A stretch of DNA of 64,000 bases, taken from contig JAUCBJ010004074.1 in NCBI GenBank assembly GCA_032718475.1, positions 1-64,000 of the forward strand. Direction: 5' to 3'. This stretch comes from Nemertoderma westbladi. Lineage: Eukaryota; Xenacoelomorpha; Nemertodermatida; Nemertodermatidae. Made by a program: the position numbers and the translations under genes. Below are positions 1 through 10,223 of this stretch, in pieces. The first letter of the stretch is position 1; every line of letters starts with the position of its first letter. Under the pieces are notes generated by a model. It was not told where the DNA came from and did not search any database. It saw nothing but the letters and a program-made list of their open reading frames with translations.

Positions 1-1073
1 ATAATAGGCCTATCGTAAATACCGGTATATCAATTATTTTAAATAATTGAATTTCTGAATTTTAAGGGTTACTTGGTTACTTTAACTTACTTTATTACCG
101 TTATTTAAGCAGTAGTCCAACTGATATTGAGACCTAATTGTTGTATGGCAGGCCTACTATTTATAAATCGTTTGAGTTGATTTATAATATATATATACCC
201 ATTGAAATGGGTTTTGTCAATGTTGAAATAAATGTTATTATTTCTGGGGGAGTCACTACACATAAGCTGTGCGCTCTCAGTGGAGTGCTACTTGTTAGAC
301 ACTAAAACAAATAATTCTAATTTACCTAAGTTACTTAATACAACAAATTACGTACAATTCGGGTTGAGATTACAATCTCTAAATAAACACAAAAATTTAA
401 TTACAAATACACAAATACAAATTTTTAGGGTAATTTTACAAGAAGTCTACTAACCAGCCTAACAAAGGGTTAGAATATCTGGTTATTACAACGGACAGGT
501 TACTACGGTATTTGAAAATAATAAGTAGTAGTAAATATACTGCGTTGTCCAGATAGGAAAATACCACCGTCTGACGACCTATAACCGTATTGCTATAGGT
601 ACTACGTTATGTATCACGGAGTGTCCCTACCTAGAAGTTAATTACCGCGGTCTACCAGAACCAACGTGCCTATTAACCACTTTACAACACAAATATACTG
701 CCTACACACTAATCACCTTCGGAAAGCACTGTACACTAAACCCTAAATTAGGTACAAGTACTTGTATAACAAATAATTAGTAGTTAAAAATACTTGAACA
801 GCTAAAAGAACCACGGCATCTGCTGGAGTGACCGGTGCACAAAATCACCAGTCTTTACCTACGCCGAGCAGCCCTGATGTAGTACCGGGGTTAGTTTAAC
901 TATAACGGTATGTATAACAAGCACAATTACTGTAGGAATAAACTTGGGGATATGAATGTTGCGAATAATAGCATAAACTCTGAATAATAAATATTACGCT
1001 ACGCGTACAAACCATTCAAACAAAATGCAGACCAAATACTGACAGACTACTATCAAGCCTAAACAAACTACGG

Positions 1074-1490
1074 TATATGCAGACTCCGAAATGGTTAAGT
1101 AGTATGCGTTCTAACCCAGTAGTACGACTTATTCTTTAGATGGGGATTTACCTTACAGCTATGGCTGCCCCTACTTCCTAACCGTTCTTTATCGGACAGA
1201 TGCTCTACACACACCGAAATTTCCTCAAACCCAACAACAGCCAGACAACTATCCAGCCTACAAATTATCTAAATAAAATTATACGCTACCCGTACAGACT
1301 ACACAAACAAAGTACAGGCCAAACGATGGCAGACTACTATCAAGCCTAAATAAACCACAGGACATGCAGACTCCGAAATGGTTAAGTAGTATGCGTTCTA
1401 ACCCAGTAGTACGACTTATTCTTTAGATGGGGGTTTACCTTACAGCTATGGCTGCCCCTACTTCCTAACCGTTCTTTATCGGACATACAC
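1074..1490. repeat. Tandem duplication in the GIANT leader (copy A)
   Basis: A block of about 125 bp beginning ATGCAGACTCCGAAATG occurs at 1077 and again at 1366, a period of about 290 bp. The same doublet is at 38582 and 38872 in copy B, so it predates both insertions and belongs to the element leader. No coding function is visible. Confidence 0.8.
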
Positions 1491-1839
1491 TCTACATGCA
1501 CTGCAATCCGTTCAGACCTAATCAACAGTTAGCCAACAGTCAAGCCTACAAATTATCTGTACAATCTGAGCAGGCTTACACGCCTTCTGCTCAATACTGG
1601 CTTACAAATAAATAAAACTGACAGAAATAGGCTTAAGTAAAATCCCAATAAAAACCAGGCGTCCCCGATTAATTATTAAGACCTACCGGCATATAATAAT
1701 CAAATCGAATAATACTGCTGTACCTGTACTGTTGTAGGTACCGGTCCGGATGATCAGGCAGTCAGGCCTACTGGTTACCGGTCGACCGGTACTTTCGACT
1801 AGATTGCTTACACCGCAATCCAGAAGCTATATCTGTTAT

Positions 1840-2975
1840 TGTTTGCGCTTTTAAGACCTTTGACAGTTTAACCTGCCAAATTAGGATGTCTTTTAGATGA
1901 TATATATTCTTTAGCTTATGACGAGTATTTGATACACTACATTAGCCGAAGCCAGTCTATGCGCAATCATTCACCCGTTGGATATACCCGGGAGACTGAG
2001 TTCGGAGCTTAATGATTGATGGTGTAAGCCTACCGTATTATTCGACTGATCGTAATATATAATCTCTGACAAATATTATTCACTTTCGGGAAATATTAAC
2101 AGTTCCTTTAGGACGTGGCGCTCTAAATATGTAAACAGAGTTATGACTTAAACTAGACACAACGAAAAGGCTATAGATTTACGTATATGGCGCATTCTTT
2201 AGGAGATGCTTTGTTATCAGTTACAATCATACACAATGCTGCACAATACTGCACACTAATCTGCCGACCTTCACTAAATTTGGTCACGTATAAAGAGAGC
2301 AACATACAATTTATGTCGGGCATATGAAATAGCATTAGATTCACTTCAAACCACTTAACATAGGTCGCAATCGTTTATCTGTAACCGGTCTCTCTAACCT
2401 TTAGTATATCAAGAAGGTGGGGTGTCTGACTATTGATCAGTATTCCGATATAATATTTCATCAACCAATATAATGAATAACCGACAGTAAAAGCAGTAAA
2501 GTTAAGGTATGATTCGGTTTGTTGAGTAAGATAACAGATATACGCTCTATAATTAAGCCTACTAATGTAAAGCTAAAGAATGCTGATATACGGAGGTGCC
2601 AAAAGCCGATGTTCTTAGGCTCTGGGCAAAAACATAACACTGAACTACTGAGTTCTGTATCCACCTCCAACACAGAGACAAAAAACGCTCTGATTGGTCA
2701 ACCGAACAACTAGAGAACAAAGAAACAAAGAAATGTCGATGTGGCAATATCAGCTGTTAGCCGTCGTCATGGTAGCGACACTGTTTTCAAGAGTATCTAG
2801 CTTATCGCGTCACGAGATTGCGGATTATGTCCTCTAAAGTACAAATACAGAAGAAATGACTTTTATGTCCTCTAAAACACCAGTACAGCAAGGACACGGC
2901 CTTTTTATGCCTGGTAAACCAACTACAGAGTACTTTAAGGGAAAATAACCGGTTAATGACGCAAAAGCTTTTACA
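1840..2975 (-). repeat. 5' LTR of GIANT copy A
   Basis: On the plus strand the LTR runs from TGTTTGCGC to GCTTTTACA, i.e. TGTAAAAGC...GCGCAAACA in element orientation, with TG...CA termini. It is 1136 bp, against 1166 bp in copy B and 1171 bp in copy C. Its U3 part resembles that of copy C (shared CCAATCAGAGCG motif and adjacent GGACATAAAA-type repeats) more than that of copy B, which points to two LTR subfamilies. Confidence 0.85.
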
Positions 2976-3055
2976 AAATGGGGAAATATTATGAAATCAA
3001 GAAATCTAGTCGAAATTTATTGAAGCTTATGAAATTACCTCTCATATAAATAAAA

Positions 3056-3380
3056 AAATGCAAAAAACTGTTAACGGGTTTTATCTCCCCTACGGTTTCA
3101 TCTTATTTTGTACATGTCTCTAATGTGGTTGAAAAATGTCTACCAAAAAACGGTTAACGGGTTTTATCTCCCTGCGGTTTTATCTTATTTTGTACATGTC
3201 TCTAATGTGGTTGAAAAATGCAAAAAACGGTTAACGGGTTTTATCTCCCCTACGGTTTTATCTTATTTTGTACATGTCTCCAATGTGGTTGAAAAATGCA
3301 GAAAACGGTTAACGGGTTTTATCTCCCCTACGGTTTTATCTTATTTTGTACATGTCTCTAATGTGGTTGAAAAATGCATA
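3056..3380. repeat. Tandem repeat, about 77-83 bp period, four copies
   Basis: The landmark TTAACGGGTTTTATCTCCC recurs at about 3071, 3154, 3231 and 3309, each time followed by a TTATTTTGTACATGTCTC block and GTGGTTGAAAAATG. The second TRIM segment has a single unit (about 41347-41416), so the array expanded in copy 1 after duplication. An open frame through the array only reflects the repeat. Confidence 0.85.
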
Positions 3381-3554
3381 GAAAACGATACCATAGAAAA
3401 GAGGATCATCAAAGTACATAAAAATTTGAAAAAATATTATTTTTTGGCGCCCCCTAGCGGCCTTTGTATGATTTAAAAAATTTCACTAAAAAGACGATTT
3501 AAAAAATTTCACTAAAAAGTATTTTTCATTTTTATTTTTCGATACCACAATTTA

Positions 3555-3598
3555 GGAATTTTGGGGCGGGGGGCGCCGGCGGGGGGCGGGGAGGCTAC
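3555..3598. other. G-rich tract upstream of TRIM copy 1
   Basis: Several runs of four to six G separated by GCGCCGGC-type spacers lie about 600 bp before the TRIM start. The tract is shared with 41592-41632, where one GGGGGGCGCC unit is duplicated. It could form a G-quadruplex; this is read from composition only. Confidence 0.45.
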
Positions 3599-4173
3599 CC
3601 CTCTGGGTGCAATAAAAAACAAATTTCTGTAATTATTAACGAGACGGGATATTTTCGCACTTAATCAGATCATCAATAAATATACATCTCTCTCTAGGGG
3701 AAACTCGACGCAAATAACAGATAATTGCTCTCAAAAATAAAACCTCTAACCTGTTATAATGAGTTTCATTTATTGTTATGGTTAGAATATAGTGCCACTA
3801 ATAACCTGCTCCTCTCCCTAAATAGTGAATTTAACTTAATTAATTTAAATATTAATTCGCCGAGATTGGATTTGTGTACAGTTGTTGTCCTCCATCTCTA
3901 ATAATCGGTATTGATCGAGTGTCTGCCAATGTTTGTCTCAACTCAGTCTGTCAGTAGGACTCATCTCAAAACTATCCACAGTTGTTAGACCTACAGTGTT
4001 AGACCTACAGGTATTAGGCTACCTGCCATACCTGCATACCGGTACTGAAGAAATATACTGCAGTACAGACTGTACTACACCACACCAGCACACCACAACT
4101 ACTGCACTACCGCAGTACCGTTCTGCCGTTACCGGTACCGAACAACCAGACTACATTCATTCACATTGCAGCA

Positions 4174-5877
4174 ATGGACCGGGAGCAACTGGAACGAGAG
4201 TTCGAATGTTCCGTATGTCTACGACTTTTACATCAGCCTCGACTTTTGATCAACTGCTCCCACTGTTTCTGTTACAAATGTATCGTAAAATTTTCTAAAC
4301 AACGCGGTGATGGATTTTCGTTGGAATGTCCTCGTTGTCGGAACCCCACCGAGGTAGAGAAACTGGATTCTTTGCCGACAGTAGGTCATGTCGTCACCAT
4401 GATTGATATGATTCGAAAAGAAAAAACATGCGACGAGTGCAGAAAAAACAAAGGAACGAATCCCTGCGAACGTTGCGACACCGAATTGTGCAGAAAGTGC
4501 GAACTTTACCACGTCTGTGACGTCAATCCACCTAATTCGGGAGCAGCTGGAGAACCGACGCCGACGGGATGCTGGTATAATGACGTAGATCTCGATAAAC
4601 AAGGAGCTGTTGGTGGATCTAAAGAACCGGATCCCGATCTGTGCCTAACCCACGGTCTAAACATACGCCATTATTGCGAGAAATGCGAATGTGTTGTTTG
4701 TCGCCAATGTCATTCCGTTGACGATGTTTCTAAAGATCACGAGGTCGGGTATACGAACGAAGTCTGTAATTCAATCAAACGAAACTTAGTAGAAGGTCCG
4801 GGACAGTTGAGAACACGATTGGAGACTAAACTATCAGTGTTGGAAGGAATTCTGGGGGATTTAGAGGACGTCACTAAAGTTTCAACCGACGACATCCGCA
4901 AACACTTCCAATATTTATACAACGAATTAAAAGCAGCTGAAGATACAATGATGAAGCAGGTCCGGGATTTAAATACCAAAGCGGCGGGAAAAATATCAGC
5001 AGCGCAGGAAATTCTCTCTAATATCGAAATTCCTAAAGAAAACGAATATTATAAGAAGATAAAGAATTCCGAGTTGATCAAAGAAATAGCGGAAGCCAAG
5101 AAGATCCTAAAGAAATACAAAGAAATCGAGCAGCGGATTTCTGAGATCGAAGTTGTAGAGGTACCGGAAATTCGTTTCGTTCCGGTCGAGTTACAGAAGG
5201 ACCTGGAAGGGATTACCGGCCGCGTCGATATTATAGATAGCGGCGATGGAGGAGAGAAGATGGCGGTTCCAGTAGAAGAACTGGAGGTTGAGAAACGTTT
5301 TGACCTCCGCCAATACGAAGATATTTTATTAAGAGATCCGCCGCTAAAGGAAACATGTCGGATCGACTGTCGGAGAATGGGAATCGGTAAAGTCGGTACC
5401 ATTGGTGGTCGTTATAGGAAACTGGGGATAACCGATTCCGTAACTAACAGGGTTTATATTTACGAATTCAACGACGACGAGTCTTTATCTTTACGTGGTG
5501 AACCTATTATTATAGAACGCGACTGCAACGCCGAAAAGAAACAGATTAAGTTTCTAGATAATTACTACGAGGAAACCTGGATCGCCGCAACGGAAGAATG
5601 TGTATTTGTAATAAACACAGACGAAGGTGATGTCAAACATTTGTGTCTTGGTAAAGAGAGATACCGGGGTCAACCAATAGGCCCAATGGTCGGTATCCAT
5701 GGTGATTATCTGCTAACGTCAAACAACTGCGTGATTAAACTGGACCGGCGCGATTGTTCTAAGGAATGGATATCCCGTATCGAAGAACCCGGGAAACTCC
5801 TTCCCAGCTGTAGTTCACTGGGCTATTTATACGTCGGATTATTCCAACCTAACGAACATAAATTATCCCTATGTTGA
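4174..5877 (+). CDS. TRIM-type RING/B-box protein, C-terminally truncated copy
   Basis: Predicted RING E3 ubiquitin ligase of the tripartite-motif class, intronless, 567 codons. The RING is complete as C3HC4 (C12, C15, C28, H30, C33, C36, C52, C55). A B-box-1-like cysteine cluster follows (C86, C89, C98, C101, C106, C109), then B-box 2 (C157, H160, C168, C171, C176, C179, H189). Residues about 200-350 are rich in Leu/Lys/Glu and look like a coiled coil. The rest resembles a beta-propeller-like module, but I cannot assign it to NHL or another named fold. The frame stops at KLSLC, where the second copy continues for about 110 further codons; a deletion junction at about 5873-5890 explains this. 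The start is chosen because the RING begins 11 residues later. Ligase activity is inferred from the RING; substrate and compartment are unknown. Confidence 0.85.
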   Translation: MDREQLEREFECSVCLRLLHQPRLLINCSHCFCYKCIVKFSKQRGDGFSLECPRCRNPTEVEKLDSLPTVGHVVTMIDMIRKEKTCDECRKNKGTNPCERCDTELCRKCELYHVCDVNPPNSGAAGEPTPTGCWYNDVDLDKQGAVGGSKEPDPDLCLTHGLNIRHYCEKCECVVCRQCHSVDDVSKDHEVGYTNEVCNSIKRNLVEGPGQLRTRLETKLSVLEGILGDLEDVTKVSTDDIRKHFQYLYNELKAAEDTMMKQVRDLNTKAAGKISAAQEILSNIEIPKENEYYKKIKNSELIKEIAEAKKILKKYKEIEQRISEIEVVEVPEIRFVPVELQKDLEGITGRVDIIDSGDGGEKMAVPVEELEVEKRFDLRQYEDILLRDPPLKETCRIDCRRMGIGKVGTIGGRYRKLGITDSVTNRVYIYEFNDDESLSLRGEPIIIERDCNAEKKQIKFLDNYYEETWIAATEECVFVINTDEGDVKHLCLGKERYRGQPIGPMVGIHGDYLLTSNNCVIKLDRRDCSKEWISRIEEPGKLLPSCSSLGYLYVGLFQPNEHKLSLC

Positions 5878-6216
5878 TTATAATCCCTAAGCTACATCCC
5901 TAAGCTGATTCTTGGCTTGACAAATATGTACTAGACTACAAGTTGCGACTTTATGAGGAGGTTGATCGGCCAGCAGTTCTTCAGTCAACTGTCACTGTCA
6001 ACAATTCTGACGAGTTGCCAAGGCATATAGAAACTAAAACGTATTGCATATAGTGATTAATATAAAAGTAAATTGAGTTTATTGGAGTAAATATTCAAAT
6101 ATTATAATATATTTCGAACCGACTGGCGGCGCTTCATCAGATACAAGTTATAACGATTAAAAAGGAACACAAAACTGCAAAATTGTGGTAAAATACAGAG
6201 ATAGGATTACCGGTAT

Positions 6217-6255
6217 TTCTGTACGAAACTCGTAGTAACAGTTTACTTTGTATTA
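6217..6255 (+). pseudogene. Detached TRIM 3'-end fragment
   Basis: About 39 bp match the last codons of the complete TRIM C-terminus at 44098 and beyond (peptide YETRSNSLLYIK) with one visible mismatch. The same detached fragment is at 46307-46345 in the second segment, in addition to the intact end there. It is therefore an older remnant, perhaps of a further TRIM gene whose body was lost, and not the missing exon of the copy at 4174. Confidence 0.6.
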
Positions 6256-6482
6256 ACTTCTTATTAATTATTGTTATTAAATGTATTAATTTCATATTAA
6301 CTTGTTATTTATTACCTTCATGTTAGATAATCAATTAATAATCGATAGTCAACTTATAAATTATTATTTTCGCGCAACATTAAAGAAATTGACCTTCTTT
6401 CTTTTTGTAATTTTAATCGCATTATGATAGAGTGATATTATTATTTCTGTGTTCTACTGTAAATTTATTTTAATTTATTTAT

Positions 6483-7080
6483 TATTTAAGCCAGGAGTTT
6501 TCCACACCCTTAATACGTAAGTCAGTCCGTTCAGAAATGTCAAGGGCTTTATTAACGTAGATAGCGGTGCCACCTCGATGGAGCCTACCAGTAGTTCTAT
6601 TGTGGAAGAAAGGGTCACAGTATCCAAGGGAATCTAAGTTCAAAATGTCAGTTAAGTCGCCGTCACTAATAAATGTCTCGGTGAAAGTGAGGATGTCAAA
6701 TTTAGCAGTGACATTGAGTAGGAAATCAGTTATAGCTGGTAGGTTAGCAGGAAGACTACGGCAATTTAAGTTAAACTTGGATTTTTGCAGTCAGACTTGA
6801 TCTGTTTGATATCGCCATGGAGGTCAGGAAGGCATTGTAGAAGTTTAGGGCCACATTCCTTCCACGAACCGCTGGTTGGTAAATCGATCTCTGATTCGGA
6901 CTCGCTCATATTCCTTAATTAACTGGCGAGAATTTAATATTGTAATGATTCTTCTGTCTAAGAGCTGAAGCGAGGATTTAATGCTAATCGAGACACCGTG
7001 AACGGTACCGGTAGTTAAACGCGTCCAGATAGCAGACTGTTTGGACTCTAGGACAAGGCCATCTAAATTATTGGTAAATT
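6483..7080 (-). pseudogene. Non-LTR retrotransposon (LINE) endonuclease remnant
   Basis: Reading the minus strand, peptides typical of the APE-type endonuclease of LINEs appear in order across small frame changes: LNCRSLPANLPAI (about 6770), FDILTFTETFISDGDL (about 6690) and GGTAIYVNKALDISERTDL (about 6555). The upstream stretch to about 7080 contains an open region beginning MSESESEIDLP that may be the protein start. No reverse transcriptase follows; the element ends in AT-rich sequence near 6483. It is a dead fragment with frameshifts. The clade is not resolved. Confidence 0.7.
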
Positions 7081-7349
7081 AAATGTCAAATACAAAATGG
7101 ATAATCTACCGAGGCGATGTAATAGATGCCGCCACTATATCGAATCGTGGTTCTCATCACGTACCTACCGCGGGCGATACTAGCGTACCTAATACACACT
7201 CAGCGCGAACGTTTTACAGATCGAATGGCCCCGCATCTAATCGACAGAATGACAATAGACGATCACCAATTGAGCGTGTCCTTCATTCCCCCTACTCAAC
7301 TGGATGAGGGACAGTCAGATTGACTGTTGCAATACACAATACCAGTAAC

Positions 7350-8335
7350 GGTTGCTGCTTGGTCCCCTGCACCCATAACCATCGCTGCTGCGTCCCCCGC
7401 ACCCACAGCCGTCGCTGCTGGGTCCCTCGAATCCACAGCCATCGCTGCTGGGTTCCCCCCGCACCCACATATGTTGCTGCTGGGTCCCTCGAATCCACAG
7501 CCATCGCTGCTGGGTCCCCCGCATCCACAGCCATCGCTGCTGGGTCCCCCTCATCCACAGCCATCGCTGCTGGGTCCCCCGCACCCATAACCGTCGCTGC
7601 TGGGTCCCCCGCACCCACAACCGTCGCTGCTGCGTCCCCCACACCCACAACCGCCGCTGCTGGGTCCCTCGTATCCACAGTCATCGCTGCTGGGTCCCCC
7701 GCACCCACAACCGTCGCTGCTGGGTCCCCCACACCCACAACAGTTGCTGCTGGGTCCCCCGCACCCACAACCGTCGCTGCTGCCTCCCCCACACCCACAA
7801 CCGCCGCTGCTGGGTCCCTCGTATCCACAGTCATCGCTGCTGGGTCCCCCACACCCACAACAGTTGCTGCTGGGTCCCCCGCACCCACTACCGTTGCTGC
7901 TGGGTCCCCTGCACCCACAACAGTTGCTGCTGGGTCCCCCACACCCACTACCGTTGCTGCTGGGTCCCCCGCACCCACTACCGTTGCTGCTGGGTCCCCT
8001 GCACCCACAACAGTTGCTGCTGGGTCCCCCACACCCACTACCGTTGCTGCTGGGTCCCCCGCACCCACTACCGTTGCTGCTGGGTCCCCTGCACCCACAA
8101 CAGTTGCTGCTGGGTCCCCCACACCCACTACCGTTGCTGCTGGGTCCCCTGCACCCACTACCATCGATGCTGGGTCCCCCGCACCCACAACCGTCGCTGC
8201 TGGGTCCCTCGCATCCACAACAGTCGCTGCTGGGTACCTCACATCCACAACCGTCGCTGCTGGGTCCCCCGCATCCACTACCATCGCTGTTGGGTACCAC
8301 TCACCCACACATGTTGCTGTTGGGTCCACAACCGC
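7350..8335. repeat. 30-bp minisatellite with a 90-bp higher-order period
   Basis: About 33 copies of a 30-bp unit of the form GCTGCTGGGTCCCCCGCACC plus CACAACCGTC. Between 7921 and about 8190 three variants alternate as a 90-bp supermonomer starting at 7921, 8011 and 8101. Because 30 is a multiple of three and the unit lacks stops, several frames on both strands are open, which makes long spurious ORFs. In one plus frame it reads PAPTTVAAGS repeats that run directly into the LINE endonuclease peptide downstream. Confidence 0.95.
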
Positions 8336-8339
8336 ATCT

Positions 8340-8831
8340 AATTCAACCACTGCCGTCCCAACTCTGTTGTTATACAACACTCGTAGCCTTCTAAATCTAC
8401 ACAGGCGATGCAAACTGGCAAATTCAATTCTGATCCGAGACTACAATATAATATGCATAACTGAAACTTGGCTTACTCCTAAGATACTCGATAGCGAATT
8501 ATTCCTCACTGGTTACAACTTAATACGTACGGAGCGTAGCTCAAAATTTGATTGTATCTCAACACATGGAGGTGTCCTTATTGCTCTACAAAATGGAATT
8601 AACTACACGCCAGAATATATTAATGGTGCTTCTGATAGAGTATCAAGTTCAGTTACTGCCTGTTTGTGCAATATTAGCAGTTTAACATATTTACTTGTAT
8701 GTATATACAACCCACCTGACAAAAGCCCATACCGCTTAGAAGTTGCTGATTTTTACAAATTACTAGACTACATAATAACATTTAAGGATCACGTTGACGA
8801 CGTGATCATATGTGGGGATATCTTATCTTAA
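8340..8831 (+). pseudogene. LINE endonuclease N-terminal fragment
   Basis: The frame gives an APE-type endonuclease N-terminal half: LLLYNTRSLLNLHRRCK, IICITETWLTPKILDS, a GGVLIALQNG motif, LLVCIYNPP and finally VIICGDI at 8821, where the usual next residues are lost. The protein stops at 8831. This domain nicks target DNA in target-primed reverse transcription. The preceding minisatellite is in the same frame. The fragment is joined to a C-terminal piece after about 8860, so the reverse transcriptase core has been deleted. Confidence 0.75.
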
Positions 8832-8861
8832 ATCTAAATTTAATTATTAAACATCTGGATT

Positions 8862-9317
8862 ATTGGTAATGACGATCACACCTACAAGGAGAGACTCATA
8901 ATATTAAACATTCTACCGATCTCATTATACTTACAATTATCCGACACACTAACCTTGTCAAAGATAATAAATAATAAATACGACATTGACTGGTCGCCAC
9001 ATCTAAAGATGAAGCAAACAAACCTCAGAAGAAACACTCGTAGCGCTAACCGAACCTCGTTTGATCTCACACACCCCCTAAAGTGCATATCAAAGCAAAA
9101 TTTCTGCTTTCGCGCACCACAATTGGCAAATCAGCTTCCCCTTCAGACAGAGTATTTTAATCACGTTGGTTTAAAGGCGCGCCTATTGAATCTGTTCTGG
9201 GCCCACTTTCACCAACATTACGATGTTGACATCACTTGCAGTTGGAAAATTAACTGTGACTGTACACAGATGAACTGCAACCTCCGCATATTGAACCTTA
9301 ACAACTTACTCACTTGA
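8862..9317 (+). pseudogene. LINE reverse transcriptase C-terminal fragment
   Basis: The frame ending at 9317 reads YKERLIILNILPISLYLQL, then RRNTRSANRTSFDLTHPLK and NFCFRAPQLANQLP, followed by ARLLNLFW. This order is characteristic of the region after the RT thumb in CR1/Jockey-like LINEs. Together with the endonuclease fragment it forms one internally deleted element. No YADD-type catalytic motif remains. Confidence 0.7.
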
Positions 9318-9903
9318 TTTTATTACTTGCTAAAATATTTATATTTTCATCACTTGCTCTGTTGCTGTATTTATAATTTTATCACCTGCTGTACCTTCTG
9401 TTGATGTATATACAGTATATTTTCATGACTTGCTCTGTTGCTGTATTTATAATTTTATCACTTGCTGTATATATACGTCTGCTGTTGCTGTATATATATA
9501 TTTTTATCACCTGCTGTACCTTGTGTTGATGTATATATATTTTCATCACTTGCTCTGTTGCTGTATTTATAATTTTATCACTTGCTGTATATATACGTCT
9601 GCTGTTGCTGTATATATATTTTTATCACTTGCTGTATATATATTTTTATCACTTGCTGTATACATATATTTTTTATTTATCACTTTCAGTACGTACATTG
9701 CACAACATATGAACAAACATGATTAAACATAAATATATTTTAATTTTCTCGGATAACGAATACTGGATTGATTTTATTTTAATAGTGCTACTCAGTCTAA
9801 ATTGTATATTTTTGTTAGTCTCCATGAATTACGTTTTTATTTCAGGGGGCGACCCCTACACTATGTGTAAATCCTTAATAATAATAATAATAATAATAAA
9901 ATA
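9318..9903 (+). repeat. LINE 3' tail with tandem repeats and (AAT)n end
   Basis: After the LINE stop, short units such as TTGCTCTGTTGCTGTATTTA and ATTTTATCACTTGCTGTATA repeat irregularly up to about 9680. The sequence ends in an (ATA)n microsatellite at about 9881-9900. A simple-repeat tail directly after the coding end fits the 3' terminus of a CR1/L2-like element. Open frames here are repeat artefacts. Confidence 0.65.
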
Positions 9904-10223
9904 ACAGGCCATGACAAGGACCTAGCCTGCAAAATTATCGTAGACTGACTGCTGAATTATCAAATATTATATTTTCCACGAATGCAGGGTCCATATTTAA
10001 AAGAAGATAAGTAGATTTTCGTAAATAATTTAATTCAAACTGTATTTAATAATGAATGAATTAATTAATTATTGCTCGAGTTCATGCAGCTTTTATTTGT
10101 TTGTGGCTGTCTCTGACTATGTTTGTGGCAGGGATGTTTTGAACGCTAATAAGTCGGTCAATCATGGATGAAATGGAACCAAACTTGGTACACTTGTAGT
10201 CTACCAAAAGGGTATAAATTCGG
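9904..10223. other. Stretch without a recognised gene
   Basis: AT-rich sequence. The only recognisable block is about 10132-10200 (AACGCTAATAAGTCGGTCAA then CCAAACTTGGTACAC), which recurs in diverged form at 47070-47130 and is an interspersed repeat. Confidence 0.6.

Larger units (their letters stand above)
1..2975 (-). mobile_element. GIANT BEL/Pao-type element, copy A (5' LTR and leader only)
   Basis: This stretch matches 37531-40594 of copy B in the same orientation, first through the non-coding leader (1-1839) and then through the LTR (1840-2975). Because the element reads on the minus strand, its gag start would lie a few hundred bases before base 1, so the coding part is outside the window. 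The outer LTR end abuts sequence that is uninterrupted in the second TRIM segment (near 41255), so copy A inserted into the first TRIM segment just upstream of the gene. The first five flanking bases are AAATG; the partner duplication cannot be seen. The leader holds short spurious ORFs only. Confidence 0.85.
2976..6530. repeat. TRIM-bearing segmental duplication, copy 1
   Basis: The segment is collinear with 41249-46560. It covers upstream repeats, the TRIM gene and a downstream tail. Copy 1 is shorter because about 2.1 kb equivalent to 43825-45985 is missing just inside the 3' end of the gene. The high nucleotide similarity through coding and non-coding parts indicates a recent duplication rather than ancient paralogy. 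Confidence 0.85.

Noticed and set aside
7292-8413. Long open frames on both strands through 7292-8413 (Val/Gly/Asp/Pro-rich and Gly/Ser/Cys-rich proteins)
   Set aside because: They are produced by the 30-bp stop-free repeat; no conserved ends or domains.
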